DNA of 64,000 bases, from assembly GCA_014621425.1 (NCBI GenBank), contig JAANBB010000191.1:1-64000 (forward strand), written 5' to 3'. A program made the translations under genes and the position numbers. Origin of the DNA: Cylindrodendrum hubeiense. Lineage: Eukaryota > Ascomycota > Sordariomycetes > Hypocreales > Nectriaceae. The notes under the pieces were generated by a model. That model saw nothing but the letters and a program-made list of their open reading frames with translations, did not search any database and had not been told where the DNA came from. Shown here piece after piece: positions 33,000-45,200 of the stretch. Within the stretch, counting starts at the first letter, position 1; each line of letters starts with the position of its first letter.

Positions 33000-33618
33000 G
33001 GTTAACAATTATGACGTCGAGCGTTCTGAGATGGTATTAAAAATCAATTCAATGTCAAGGAGACCAAGTTGGATTCGATAGATTATCATAACAAGTCGGT
33101 GGATCCAGTCCCTAAATAACAGCTCTCGTGATGACAATTCTTGACTCTATTCGAGATACACAAGAGGCCGGGGTTCATCATCAAGCACTCAGATGATATC
33201 ATGCGGCGACCTATCGAGACTATTGGGGAAAAAACTAGTGTCATGATAAGACCTTACCCCAAATGTCTAGTCGGCTCGATTGCGTCATGCGGGGACGTCA
33301 ACGGGGATTTCGACGGGGATTTCGACGGCGGCTTCGACGGCGTCTTTAACGGGGTCTTTAGCGGGGACCATGATAGGGGACTGCAAAAAGCATGGAATGA
33401 AATGTGCCCGGATTACATCATCAGGAAGCTACTTTCATCCCGTCCTGTCATACATTGCCGTCGACCAATAATTCGCAGGCCGTTTAATATATGTTCATCA
33501 TATTTGAGCCGCACCTGTCTATTCAATGTGCAAGTTCCGAGACAATTCAGCGACAACAAAACCTCCCACGCGGTAATTTCTCAACTTATCTCTTGAATCC
33601 ACGACATATCGATATACC
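33000..33618. promoter_or_regulatory. Bidirectional promoter between MFS and FAD monooxygenase genes
   Basis: Shared upstream region of a divergent pair. It contains a seven-unit 12-bp minisatellite whose units carry CGGGG and CGGCGG strings, which could act as Zn2Cys6 half-sites. The ORF over it (GDFDGDFDGGF...) is explained by the repeat and has no clear gene context. Confidence 0.5.
33291..33374 (+). repeat. 12-bp minisatellite in the divergent promoter
   Basis: Seven consecutive 12-mers start at 33291, 33303, 33315, 33327, 33339, 33351 and 33363. Consensus is GGGGATTTCGAC; two central units are identical and the outer ones are diverged. Confidence 0.85.
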
Positions 33619-35194
33619 ATGTCTCGAAAATTCCCCGATACATTGACTGATGGGTCTTCCGGGACTCCAAAGTTCCAGGTGGCTATCGTTGGAGGGGGTA
33701 TTTCCGGGCTAGTTACTGCTATCGCCTTACTGAAACACCCGGGTGTCAGTATTCAGATCTATGAGCGCGCCAAAGAGTTTAAGGAAATTGGTGCCAGTAT
33801 CGGCCTCGGCCCCAACGGGTTGAGATCACTGGAGAAGCTTGGCGTCGAGAATGCCCTCTCTGGGGATGTATGCACACGACAAGATTCAGATTGGCCGATG
33901 ATATTTCGACACTGGAAAACAGGGGAGATTATCGACCACGATGTGCACTATACAGTGAAAACGAAGAAGCATTTTACTGCTCGCTATCACCGTGCACATC
34001 TACATCAGGCTTTACTTGACAACGTCCCCAGAGATATCATTCATCTCGGTAAGGAGACTATTGACATTGAAGCAAACGGAAATGACGGTGTGATCATCCA
34101 CTTCAAGGACAGTACAAGTAAAAAGGCAGATATTTGCATTGGTGCTGACGGCATCCACTCTGTATGTTGACCTACATTTTCAAAGGTTAATCAACTGCTA
34201 ATATGGACTAGAACGTCCGGAAGACTTTCGTCCCAACACATACTCTCCACTGGACTGGCTGGGTAGCGCTTCGTGCGACCTTTGAGGCATCTCGCCTAAA
34301 TGATCTCGACTTTCCCCAGGATGCCGCGCATTGGGTGAGTTAAGCTCTCAATCCCACAACACACATGTTTTATATCTGAAGCTAACGATATTGCGTCATT
34401 CAGATAGGACATGATAGAAACTTCTTTCATTCTCATCTAGGTATGTACAAGCCAGTGAGATGATGTGATTGAACGTTTACTGATACTTGTATTGGTCCAC
34501 AGGAAAGGGTCTCTTTACCGCAGTTGGTGGCTTCCATGTGGATCCATCCAGTCCAAATGCACCAGGTAGAGACGCAAAATGGAATGGTCTTGGCAGCTTG
34601 GAACAATTCAAAGAATTCTATAAGGTCAGAATGTCCCGCCTTGGTTAAATTGACGATCAGCTAACAGCTCAGGACTGGAATCCTACGATAATGGGTTTCA
34701 TTGAAGCATGCCCATCTATCAGGCTCTTTCCAAATTTCGCCGGTTCCGCACTAGAAAGGTGGTCATTCAATGATCGGGTCACACTCGTCGGTGATGCTGC
34801 ACATACCCATGGGGGGGCTTTTGCAGCTGGTGGCTCTCTCGCGATAGATGATGCTTATGCCCTTTATCTCGCCCTCAACCACGTGTGGCCGGCATCCACT
34901 TATCGGACAGAGAAGCCAACAAAATACCAGATCTCAGAGATCTTTCGTATCTATGAAGCTACCCGGAAACCACACATCAACAAGATTCTGGGAGTGGTGC
35001 ACAAGGCTATTGCTGGTCAGAAAGCCGATGTGAAAACTGGAGAGACGGAGACAGAGGAGCAGTTGAGACAGCGAGTCTTGCAGAGAATGGATCCAGAGTG
35101 GATTAGTGAGCATGATGTCGAAGCTGCTTTTCAGGAAATAATTGGCAAGATTGGGGTGATTCAAGAACTGCACGAACCCCGACACAGACTTTAG
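33619..35194 (+). CDS. FAD-dependent aromatic monooxygenase (salicylate hydroxylase-like)
   Basis: 448 residues from five exons: 33619..34161, 34212..34334, 34404..34440, 34503..34624 and 34673..35194, all joining in frame. Exon 3 is only 37 nt. Motifs: GGGISG dinucleotide-binding fold (VAIVGGGISGLVTAIAL), the DG-type motif IGADGIHS, and the flavin-binding GD motif VTLVGDAAHTHGGAFAAGGS. It should hydroxylate a phenolic or related ring using NAD(P)H and O2. Divergent from the MFS transporter and followed by an SDR, an arrangement typical of an inducible aromatic-type catabolic or tailoring cluster. The exact substrate is unknown. Confidence 0.88.
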
Positions 35195-35729
35195 AGTAGT
35201 GGCGGCCAAACCCTTGAAAGTGCTCGAGGCCAATCAGCCCGAAAACACAATGTACCAGCAAATATTGGAGCACAATTGCTTGTGAACTCGTATCTCCGTG
35301 CCATGACGAATCGTCACAATGAACTCAAATACCTATGCGTGATTTTCTTTGAAGCGAATTACAATCAGCCTCAGTAACTCATGCTGCCTGAATAAGGGCC
35401 GAAGACGGGCTGCATTTGGCATATCTCGGTGATTCCATATCTTATCTTTGATATTCCAGGTTCCTCGGCAACTTCAATATGGCGTGCTCGAAGGCTCCGC
35501 GGCGTCTTTAATCCCGCTGCTAAAGACCCCACTCGTTCGCCGAACCCCGTGTTCCGTGGGCACTTACAAGTCTCTTCTCCACTTATGTACAATAATAACT
35601 CATTACTCACTTGACGTGATTACACAACCCTAAACAATCATCTTACCCTCAAGACTCGTGAACAAATATCGTTATAATAGCAGGAAGCCACACCACAGCG
35701 ACTGATACTCGCCATTGGCCTAGCTCAAA
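35195..35729. other. Promoter-side spacer of the SDR gene
   Basis: No gene seen. A CCGCGG palindrome at 35497-35502 is a possible site for a Zn2Cys6 regulator. Confidence 0.4.
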
Positions 35730-36680
35730 ATGACGGAACCTATCGATACCGGTAATTTCATGCCGCTTAGTGTCCTACATAACGTCAAAATCGCGAATAC
35801 TAACAGGTTTTGAAACGCAGGACTCTATTTCACTTCTCGCCTACACCATGACACATATCCCGCGATTGATCCTCGCCAGCGGGATTTCACTGGCAAATAC
35901 ATCTTCATCACCGGCGCCTCACAAGGTATAGGTGAACAACTGGCTATATCTTACGCCCAAACGGGATGTGCTGGGATTGGGATTGGTGCACGGTCTGACC
36001 TCACTTCTGTCACCTCACGAATAGCTGAGGCTGCAGCCGCAGCTGGAAAGCCGGCACCGATAGTTGTGGCTGTCACTTTGGATGTGACAGACGAGGCTAG
36101 TGTTGAAGCAGCAGCAAAGAAAGTCGACAAGTCCTTTCCCCGACTTGACGTCTTGGTAAACAATGCCGGGTACTTAGAGAAGCGGGCAAAGATCATAGAC
36201 AGCGATCCCGCGGAATGGTGGAAAACGTGGACTGTAAATGTCAAGGGGCCATATCTTGTCACCCGCGCATTTTTGCCGCAGATTCTAGAAAAGGGAGGTG
36301 ACAAGATCATTGTCAACTTGAGCAGCATGGCTGCACATCTAAGGTCGCCAGGTGGTTCAGCCTATCAGACCAGCAAGCTTGCGCTACAGCGGTTCACCGA
36401 GTTCCTGGACGCAGACCATGGGTCCGACGGCGTTTTGACCTTTGCAATTCACCCAGGAGGTGTACCAACAAACATGGGGCTGCGACTACCAAAGGAGAGA
36501 CAAGCTATTCTTACTGAGACTCCGCAGCTCCCTGCTGATACAATAGTATTCCTTACGGAAAAGAGGAGAGAATGGCTCGCGGCTAGGTATCTTTCTGCGA
36601 CGTGGGATGTTGAGGAGCTATTGTCGAAAGAGGAAGAGATAACAAAGGGTGATAAACTCAAAGTGAGAATGGTCATTTAG
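35730..36680 (+). CDS. Short-chain dehydrogenase/reductase (SDR)
   Basis: 293 residues from a 22-nt first exon (35730..35751) and 35821..36680; the tiny exon gives MTEPIDTG. Classical SDR motifs: cofactor site TGASQGIG, NNAG (LVNNAGYLEKRA), catalytic Ser in IIVNLSSMAAH, and YQTSK with the catalytic Tyr and Lys; PGGVPTNMG follows. NAD(P)-linked oxidation or reduction of an alcohol or ketone is expected. It lies between two oxygenases, in the same direction as the FAD monooxygenase, and probably acts on their product. Confidence 0.88.
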
Positions 36681-37001
36681 ATAGTCACGGTGCAAAAGGA
36701 TATCGAGCTTCAATCTAGTATACCTCAATCTGGTGCCATGTATCAAGAATAGATCGTCTTTGTAAAGATATCCTGTGGTATTCACATTGTATTTTGATGG
36801 TTGCGATGAGTTGTGAGGACGTGTAGACTCGCGAATGCCGGCCCGTGGCACGCGATTTAACTATTTTGAAGAGTGAAATGTAACCGTCTGGATTGGTATT
36901 CAATATCACCATGAGTGTATTAAGGTAGATGAGGCATTTTACACACAGTCCAATTATCGGTATTGAAATATACCATCACGTAATTGTAATCTAAGACGAA
37001 C
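36681..37001. other. Convergent 3' spacer
   Basis: Between the SDR and flavin monooxygenase stop codons; AT-rich, no coding signal. Confidence 0.5.
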
Positions 37002-38693
37002 TTAATGGGGACCCTTATCCTTTTGAAGAGACTCTACGCCCTGATAATGTTTAATCAGAGAATCCCAGTACTTGTCTTTCGCCAACAAAATCTCAATGTC
37101 GCTTTTGACCCAGTCGTCCTCGAATATCGGGAGAGTATAAGCATCTGTTCCCTCGGCCGGCGCTCCGGAGAAGTCTGTCAGCCACCCATAATATTCCACA
37201 AAGTCTGGCTTGATTTCATGGAAGAGCTCAGTATGTCCTTTGTACTCCAATCTAGTCTTCTCCCATGCCTTCTGTGAGTCTTGATCTGGAAGCTCCTCGG
37301 TTCGGCCAGCGAAGTAGCGACCAACAGCGACAGCTTGGTATTCATAAATGCGGAAGCTAATAGCTGCTCGCACCTGGGTTTGGTTAGTATCGACAGCGTG
37401 GTTTAGGAGTGGCAATGGGAAACTCACCTGGCCAATAACAACCAAAGAAGGGTCACCTATTCTGAAAATATGCTGGTAAAAACCGGCCAATCGATTATAA
37501 GGTGTAACAGCCTTAAATGGGAGGTAGGGGTATGAGAGCTTGTACCCAGTGGCGAAGATAATTTTATCCAGGCCACTAACGAAAGTTCCATCCACAAAGT
37601 GAACAGTACCGTTAGTTTCATGTGAAAAACTCTTGATTGGTGGCTTTTTGACGACATTCGGCAAGCTGAAAGCCTTCTTTAGGAACTCGACTTCAGTTCT
37701 CTGAGAAACATAAAGAGAATCTTCCACAATGTCGTGAAGATCATCTGCAAGATCCGCTGCGGAAACTCCACCACCAACCACGAGGACTCTCTGTTGACGT
37801 TAGTGAGTACGTAAATCTCATAACCGATCTTAATTTTACTTCTTAAGAGGTACAGGTTTAGAGGGCAAACATACCTTGCCGACATAGTCTTGTTGTGATC
37901 TCCAAGCTTTAGAATGTTCAAACTTCTCTGGCAGCTTCGCAAATGTCTCTTTTAGACCGTCGATCTCAGGAACGCTTGCCACAGTGAAATGTCCGGATGC
38001 CACTATCACAGCATCGAATGCTTCCTGCCACCAATAATCGCGCGTTGCACCCTCGGTACCATACTTGACGCTTTGTTGCCTTAGAGTAAGTACCCACTCC
38101 CCATCTGGGTTCTTCTCGACTCGCTCTACACTTGTATTGAGCTGCAGAAGATGAAAATATGGCTCAAAGAGATCCTCCAAATATTTCAACACCACATGTC
38201 GCGGCCTTGATGAATTGTTTCGGCCATATTTCCGGATTGACTGAATTGAGTTTCCAAACGGCAGAGGTGCATGTGTGAAGGCCATAGTGCGAGCGCCAGC
38301 ATTGGTGTCTAGGGTATCGTACGCTGAACCTCGCTGACCAAGCTTCTCCGGAGCAGGTGAGGTGAAGCATGGGCCATTACGTCTGAGATGTTCAGGAATC
38401 TCCGATGTCTTCTCAGCCTCATCACTAGTCGTCTGGAACCTATCTGGCTCTGCATCATAAGCCCTGGCGAGTTCGTATGGTCAGTATTGATCTTTTAAAT
38501 CAGGAGAATGCCTTCAAGGGTCTTCGTAATGCGGCATAGAAAGACAATACACCTACCATAGCCCACCCACACGATCCTGCCGCTCAAAAACTCGTACATA
38601 GTCGAAGATGCGCTCTGATTCCAACGCTTTTACAGCTGCCAGACCAGAGGGCCCGGCGCCAATGACGGCAATCCGTTTGTACCTCGGCGCCAT
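37002..38693 (-). CDS. Flavin-containing monooxygenase (FMO type)
   Basis: 486 residues from exons 38693..38557, 38463..37875, 37790..37428 and 37373..37002. The last intron (37374-37427, 54 nt, GTGAGT...CCCAG) is in frame without a stop, so an uninterrupted ORF would wrongly add 18 residues. Motifs: FAD site [15 protein letters not shown], second nucleotide site [14 protein letters not shown], and the FMO C-terminal ATGY motif [13 protein letters not shown] typical FMO fingerprint region lies near residue 170 ([16 protein letters not shown]). It should oxygenate an N- or S-containing substrate or carry out a Baeyer-Villiger-like step. Between the SDR and the Zn2Cys6 gene; probably part of the same cluster. 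Confidence 0.88.
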
Positions 38694-39335
38694 AATCTCA
38701 ACTTAGCCCGTGGACTTGGTATTGCAGTAATAATTCTCGAGGAGAGGTTCTGTTCCCCTGTGCAATTCCCGTTGATTGCGTAATCGATATATATGGTCCG
38801 TCAGGTAAAGTGATGTACCACAGGGTGCTACGGATGCGCGGAGTGGAGTGATACCCAGCTATACTGATAGGAGACTACGGGGTTTTGGCTGATAGGGCGG
38901 TGTTTTCGGTCGGCGTCTTCGTGGATCCATGACCCACCGGAACCCCGAGAGTGGAGATGTCCGGGTTATACCCGTACAGCGTGCACAGCACACACAATCA
39001 GCCTGTGTATCTGGCCGGGCCGACTGATTTCCTATTCTGTAATGTCGTGCTTGAGGCCCCTCTGGTTGTTAATTATTATCATGATTTTACCTCTGGGCGA
39101 GCAAGATGTACCTGGCCTCAGCCAAAATAAATGAAATTGAAGTAGGTTGATAGACAGCGATCTCTATTTCGGCATCAGCCCCAGTTTGTATGGTCGATAT
39201 ATGTCATGGGATTCCAGCCTATCTATACAATTGTCGGATGGCCCCAGAGAAAGGGGAGTAATGATGTCATTTCATGGGATAAAGTCTTCCTTGAAATGCC
39301 ATCATTTTAATCAAACACTTAACGCTGCCCCCCAT
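38694..39335. promoter_or_regulatory. Promoter region of the flavin monooxygenase gene
   Basis: Upstream of the minus-strand FMO gene and downstream of the Zn2Cys6 gene. It has several CGG triplets around 38898-38947, including CGG-AACC-CCG at 38938-38947, which fits an inverted Zn2Cys6 site with a 4-nt spacer. No gene seen. Confidence 0.4.
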
Positions 39336-41219
39336 TCATGCAAGCATCTGTGTTCCGGTCCCTGGGCCCCAACTAAGGAGGTCCAACCAGGGGAGGTCTT
39401 CCAGCTGCAGCTCGGCTCCTGGAGTGCTCCCATCTATCCCACTGTCTCGAGGCGACTCGTTCTGTCGGGTCACTTTGACGGACAAAGCGTCAAGAGCCAT
39501 GCGCTTAATCTTGCGTAGCGTGACCTGTGCCAGCGCCCAAGTAGGGCTCAACGTCTTGAGTACGCCTATGATGAGAGAGATACGGTCCTGACATTGCTCT
39601 TGAAGGCTTGCCGGACGTAACGAGCAGGCAGAAAGCTGGACTATGACGCTGAAGACGACGCCGCAGATAAAGAATGGGGTGTGCTTCTGAACAGGGACCC
39701 GAAGTGCGGCGAGGTTTCCCAGCTGCTTCGATGCTTCGATCGCCTTGACTCCGTGCATTGTTCTTGATGAGACGGGGAGGACATGCCTTTGGCGGATAAT
39801 ATCTGAGGCGGCTGGTATTGTGTCGACAAGGTCGCTTCGAGGGAAATGCAGGCTGATGATGGTATACTGTATGAGCATTTGTGCCTGGAACAGCATTTCG
39901 TCCACATCCCCCAAGGAGTTGGTAGCCTCTGTTGATCCTTGTCCGAGGTGGTGAGGCCAAGCAGCTAGAGCATTGTCAATCGCCTGGACCTGGTCTTCGT
40001 GCACTTCGTGAGTTCCGGCGATACCGAGAGACCGCGCCAGAATCCTTATCGCCTCGATCCGGTAGCAAAAGGATGAAAAGTGAAGCTCCTCGTCCATGTA
40101 TATCCTCGCATCGAACTGAGCCAATGATGGCGGATCCATCAAGAATGCGCCTTCCACATAGAGCGACTCGTCACAAGGGAGCCCTACATCTGATCCCGCA
40201 CCGTGACATCGAAAGCCAGTCTTGCGTTGCAATGCCGCCATAAACCCATCTGTGACATATAGCTCCCACCAAGTTCTCCTCAAGCTCTCCTCTTCAATAG
40301 CCGATTGCCTGCCATGGGCGCGAGAGAAAGATTCTTTATTCATGCCAATATCCAGGGCCAATGATACTGCCTGTGCAAGGATGGAAACAGACTCCTTAAT
40401 TTCGTTGCGGGCGTGAAGTGCGATGGAGAAGAGAAGAAAGGCCTGTACGAGATGGAATGTGCGGTGGCTCTCCTTCCCAACTTCTGCCAAGGCTTTTCCT
40501 GTGGCACTTCTCAACTCATCGCTCGATGCCATGCTGGAGAAATGGCCGCCGATAAAATGGACCACCAACTTGAGGTAACTTGGGTAAGGCACGGTCGTGT
40601 AGAGACTGCGGGGAACCAATAGAGGGTGGGCTGTGTGAAAGTTGGCATAGAATAGGTTGATCAGGGCATCGTCGTCCTCTATGGACAGCTCTAGAGGGGA
40701 GGCTTCCACTGTGGGTATGATGTTGGCCTGTTCTGACTGAGAAGCTTGGGCCGAATAGTCTTGTGCATCATCCCCGTGAGAGTCGTCATCGAGCGCGTGT
40801 TGGAAATCCGGGACTTGGTCGCGTGAACCAATGGAAAGTCGCGATGCCGCCGAATGATTTGCATGTGGCTCTTCGTCGTGACCCCAGCTGACCTGTGGAT
40901 GAAGATCCAGCGAGGGGTTATTTGGATGCACAAGTTGAGGTCCAGGACTCGGACCTGGGCCTGGTCTCACAGCCTGGTCCCTGTGGAAATTATCAGCTCG
41001 CCGTTTCAATCCTCGTCGAGACGGCAAGTAATGGCATTGGGAGCCAGATGCTGTGCAGCGAAGACAGATAGGGACGCTGGCATCGCACTTGACATGCTTG
41101 CGCCGACACTCGGTGCAGGCGAGTGGAGCTGGGCGATCCAATCCATCGTTACTGCGATTAGGGGGCGATGCAGAGCCAATATCGCCGGTATGGCTATTTG
41201 AGGCAGTTGGTGAGGGCAT
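39336..41219 (-). CDS. Zn2Cys6 transcription factor (fungal-specific regulator)
   Basis: 627 residues, single exon. The DNA-binding cluster is near residues 35-62: ACTECRRKHVKCDASVPICL, then RCTASGSQC, with six cysteines spaced C-x2-C-x6-C-x6-C-x2-C-x6-C, followed by a basic linker (RRGLKRRADN). A low-complexity acidic/Gln stretch follows. The fungal_trans middle domain spans residues about 175-500 (YANFHTAHPLLVPR, then RRTWWELYVTDGFM). It lies at the end of the MFS-monooxygenase-SDR-FMO group and is the natural candidate for its pathway-specific activator (inferred). It contains no intron, unlike its neighbours. Confidence 0.9.
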   Translation of the reverse strand: MPSPTASNSHTGDIGSASPPNRSNDGLDRPAPLACTECRRKHVKCDASVPICLRCTASGSQCHYLPSRRGLKRRADNFHRDQAVRPGPGPSPGPQLVHPNNPSLDLHPQVSWGHDEEPHANHSAASRLSIGSRDQVPDFQHALDDDSHGDDAQDYSAQASQSEQANIIPTVEASPLELSIEDDDALINLFYANFHTAHPLLVPRSLYTTVPYPSYLKLVVHFIGGHFSSMASSDELRSATGKALAEVGKESHRTFHLVQAFLLFSIALHARNEIKESVSILAQAVSLALDIGMNKESFSRAHGRQSAIEEESLRRTWWELYVTDGFMAALQRKTGFRCHGAGSDVGLPCDESLYVEGAFLMDPPSLAQFDARIYMDEELHFSSFCYRIEAIRILARSLGIAGTHEVHEDQVQAIDNALAAWPHHLGQGSTEATNSLGDVDEMLFQAQMLIQYTIISLHFPRSDLVDTIPAASDIIRQRHVLPVSSRTMHGVKAIEASKQLGNLAALRVPVQKHTPFFICGVVFSVIVQLSACSLRPASLQEQCQDRISLIIGVLKTLSPTWALAQVTLRKIKRMALDALSVKVTRQNESPRDSGIDGSTPGAELQLEDLPWLDLLSWGPGTGTQMLA

Positions 41220-42287
41220 TGACTCAGACAGAGGAGCGGCTTGGCCCCCCTAACCCAGTCAGAACAGCGAAAAATGAAGAAGATGGCCGAAGAGATGCTA
41301 CGTAAAGAGAAGAGTAGCGAATTGCATCTGTCCGCAAAGGATGCCGGGTTTATCGGTTAACGTAGAATCATCACTAGCGCATGGATGACGCGATCGCTGT
41401 CTTACCCAGAATGGTTCTCGGTAATGTTGGGGCTGTCAGATTCAGATCCACCAATTTAGGACATGACGTGTACTTGAGAGCTAGCACCATCTGCATCAAC
41501 TATTGGATAAATTGCACATGGTCATCGGCATGAATGTCTGTAGCAGGCAGGGTGTGCAATGAATCTATGATCAAAAAGTACAAGACAAGCCAGTGCAGCC
41601 CGAAAGCAACACCCACATACCACGCCCCACATGACCCCGTCACGGCTGACGTACTCTGTACAGGCAGGGGAGTGACTCTAAGCACCGGCGAAATCATCCC
41701 CGCCTAGTTCACCATACAGCGCATCCTATGTGTTTTCATACTCTCCCAATAGCTCTTCGGCTAGGCATTCGATACGCATGATAACAATAGGTTCATCCTT
41801 ATTGATAGAAGCCGCCACGAGCTGCCGGTCCATACATAATCCGGTCCTAGATCGCGGTCATAACTTCGAACCATCAAAATATGAAAACACCGCACACTAC
41901 CCTAATAAAGGTCATTACTACATCGTTACGCTCACACACGATCGCTGACACTATCCCTTAGTATCATGTCGTGCCAATCACTACATATATGCACACCTAC
42001 TATAATACTATCAAAATTGCGCAACCATATTTTTGGAGTAGGAATTAAGCACTTTTGTCACAACTATGTTCATTCCCAGATTGAACATACCGGAAGTGGG
42101 GATAGCTATACTCTTAGGGGAAAGTTGTAAATAGGTGCAAGGGGTGTTGGCATTAAATAGAGACTGGATGGTCTCCTAAATCGCAATTGTACCTTCCGAA
42201 TAGAAACTAGCATGTAATGTATTAAATCCAGACTCTTCAAAACTCAATAACAGTTGCAGCAAGTCCTCTCTCTCATAAATTGCGTGT
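41220..42287. other. Intergenic, no gene seen
   Basis: Promoter of the Zn2Cys6 gene plus the 3' flank of the kinase-TPR gene. ORFs are short and featureless; the right half is AT-rich. Confidence 0.5.
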
Positions 42288-45200
42288 TTAGATTGACCAC
42301 GATTCCACCCAACTTACAGTCATAGTAGTTGTTAGATGGTCTGCCCCAAGAACTTGTTCCTGTATCTCAGCACACTTCTTTATCAATAGCAAAGCCTCCT
42401 CTAATTTTCCTCGCGCTCTGCATGTTATCGCCAGGTTCTCCATAGCTCGGAGTGTTCTATCATGATCAGTGCCAAACGTAATGATACAACCATCCATCAC
42501 CTGTCTCTGCAGTCTCTCAGCATCGGCCCACCGGCCTTGCATCTCATACGTAGATGCCAGGTGGTTCATACTCATCAATGTGTCGGGATGGTCAGTTCCA
42601 AGCGCGGCAATATGAATGTTCATCATCTGTAGCCGCAACTGTTCAGCGTGTGCCCGCTGGTGTTCTTTTTCATACACCGAAGCCAGATTCGCCATGAGTA
42701 TTAAGGTATCAGGATGGCCAATACCAAGCTTGGCCTTCCGAATATTTAAAACCTCTATGCTCAAGCTGACAGCATCTTTCCACCTGCCAGTATTCGGAAG
42801 CGTCAACGTCGAATTGGCTATACTGTTAGTGTGAATAAATTATATGCTTGGAACTGGTTATTACCTGTCTTTGTCATCTGTTCTTCTAGTTGCTCGGCTT
42901 CTTTCAGTCTGAGTTGTTCCTTATATTTCGATGCGAGATTGGCCATGCTCATCAATGTTTCTGGATGGTCCATCCCGAATATGGCCTCGCGGGTTTCCAT
43001 TACCTGGATATCCAACTTTTCAGCTTCCTCCCACTGACCTTGATTCCAAAGCGTTGATGCTAAGTTAGTTTTGCTTGCTACTACCTTGAGGTTATTTTCC
43101 CCATAGCGTGCCTTGTAGTAGTCCATCACCTGCATCTCTAACTCCTTAGCCTCCTCCCACCGACTCTGCTCCTGATATATCGATGCCAATGCGGCCATCG
43201 ATGGCAACAATTCAATACCAGTTTTCCCCCTGGCCTTGTAAGTATCCATTACCAGTTCTCCAAGCGTGCTGGCCTCCTCCCATCGGCTTTGCTTCATGTA
43301 TATTGACACCAATTTGCGCATAGCTCTCAGTGTTTCAGGACCATCAGGCCCAAGCCTCCTCTTATATCCCTGTAATAACCCAACATGTACCTTCTCAGCC
43401 TCTTTCCACTTGCCCTGCTTCATATATATAGATGATAAGGAAGGTATACTGTCGATGGTTCTAAAATGACTGCCTCCAAGTTTGTCCTGATAATTCTCCA
43501 TTAGGTCTATCCACAACCTCTCCGCCTCATCCCATCGACCATGCCTTGTGTGCCTAATTGCAACCGGTTCCATTGATGACAGGGTCTGAGGATGACAATC
43601 ACCGAATCGAATTTTGAGACGCTGCATCACCTGCATCTGTAGCTTCTCAGCCTCCTCTTTCAAACCACGAGCGTCGTACATTACCGCCATCTGACTCATA
43701 GTATCCAACGTTTGGCGGTGATCAGCTCCCAATTTGATCTCACAGATCTCTTTAGTCTCTTTCAATAATCTTTCGACCGATTTGAGATGGTCTTGGGCCC
43801 AGAGTGACACTGCTAAGTTGGTTGCGCAAGTGACTGTGGAAGGATGGGCAGCTCCAAGCCTGACTTTTCGATTCTCCATCACTGGAATCAACATTCTTTT
43901 TGCGACCTCAAACTTTCCTCGAGCGAAATAAATCTCTGCCATAGAATCTGTAGACAAGTCTGTCAAAACATGGTCTACGCCACAGGTGATTTTCAAATCT
44001 TCTAGCTCTTGTGCATGTTTTGTCTCTGTTTCGTCTCTCTCTTGGACATTGTAAATGAGCTTGATGTCTGACCGAGGAAATTGTGCTGAGCGCCTCGACA
44101 TGAACGTCGAAAAGATTTCAGATTTGCTGTGTCTCTGATGTAGCTCAAAGATTATGTCTTGGATGCACTGCATTTTCTGTTTGCTTTGGTCAAGGATCTC
44201 TTTGACCTTAGCTTCATCTCGTGTTAGACCGAAACCAATATGATAGCACAAGGCTAGCGACATGGCGAGAGATGTTGATCGGGAAAAGTCGTCCAGAAGG
44301 CATTGAGAAATATGGGAGCGAACCCGATGGTCACAAAGATAAAAATCGAAAATTGACTCTTCAATCTGGATAGCATTAATGGTGGCACTGATAAGATGAT
44401 AAATGAGAGGGGTGATTACTACCTTGAAATCACTACTTTTCACATCAATTTCGGAAGTGGAGAGTTTGTCTCCGATACAGCATGGCCTTGCCTCCTATTA
44501 GCTGCATACTTATCATTGGAATGATGGGAAAACCTTTGCGGGTCTAATTGTTTCAAGAATGTCAAAAGGCTTGTCTGCCGTTCCTCTGGGATCTTACTCA
44601 AGCTCGAGTTGAAGAAATCTGCTAAAGCTGTCTTGATGTTGTGCTCTAATGCCGTGTCCAGAGCCAGTAGACGTTGTGCATAGCTTCGGAGTTCCCCTTT
44701 TATTCCGCGTATGGCGTCCTCTGCTGATGGACGATTTTCATTTTCTGTATCTTGGTCACTTTTTGATGCTACTGTTCCTGCTATGTCGTGTTGGAACAAG
44801 ATCCAGAAACACAGCATGCCAAAACAGAATAGGTCGGCATTCACTGCTTCTGCAGGAACCCATCCACCACGGCGGCCATTGTTCTCGGGAGCATTCCACG
44901 GCTCTGACATCGACAATTCAACTTGTTCTGTGGGGTGGATGTACCGAGTTGAATATCCAAAGTCGATAACTTTCGCGGTGTATCTATCGGTCCTCTCTTT
45001 AAAGACAAGGATATTCTCTGGCTTCATGTCCCCATGTATGATATCTTGGACCACCTCAAGTCAGCACAATTCGTTGGAAGATCACTGTATGACTTACTAT
45101 GAGAGTGCATATCTATAAGCGCATGTCCAATGTCGAGGCAGAGCATGAGGCGATCGTTGAAGCTCGTATTCCTTCCTTCATGGTTTAAAAAGTAATGCAA

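Noticed and set aside
33141..33596. 151-codon ORF with GDFDGDFDG repeats
   Set aside because: Explained by the 12-bp minisatellite in a promoter; no start context or domain.
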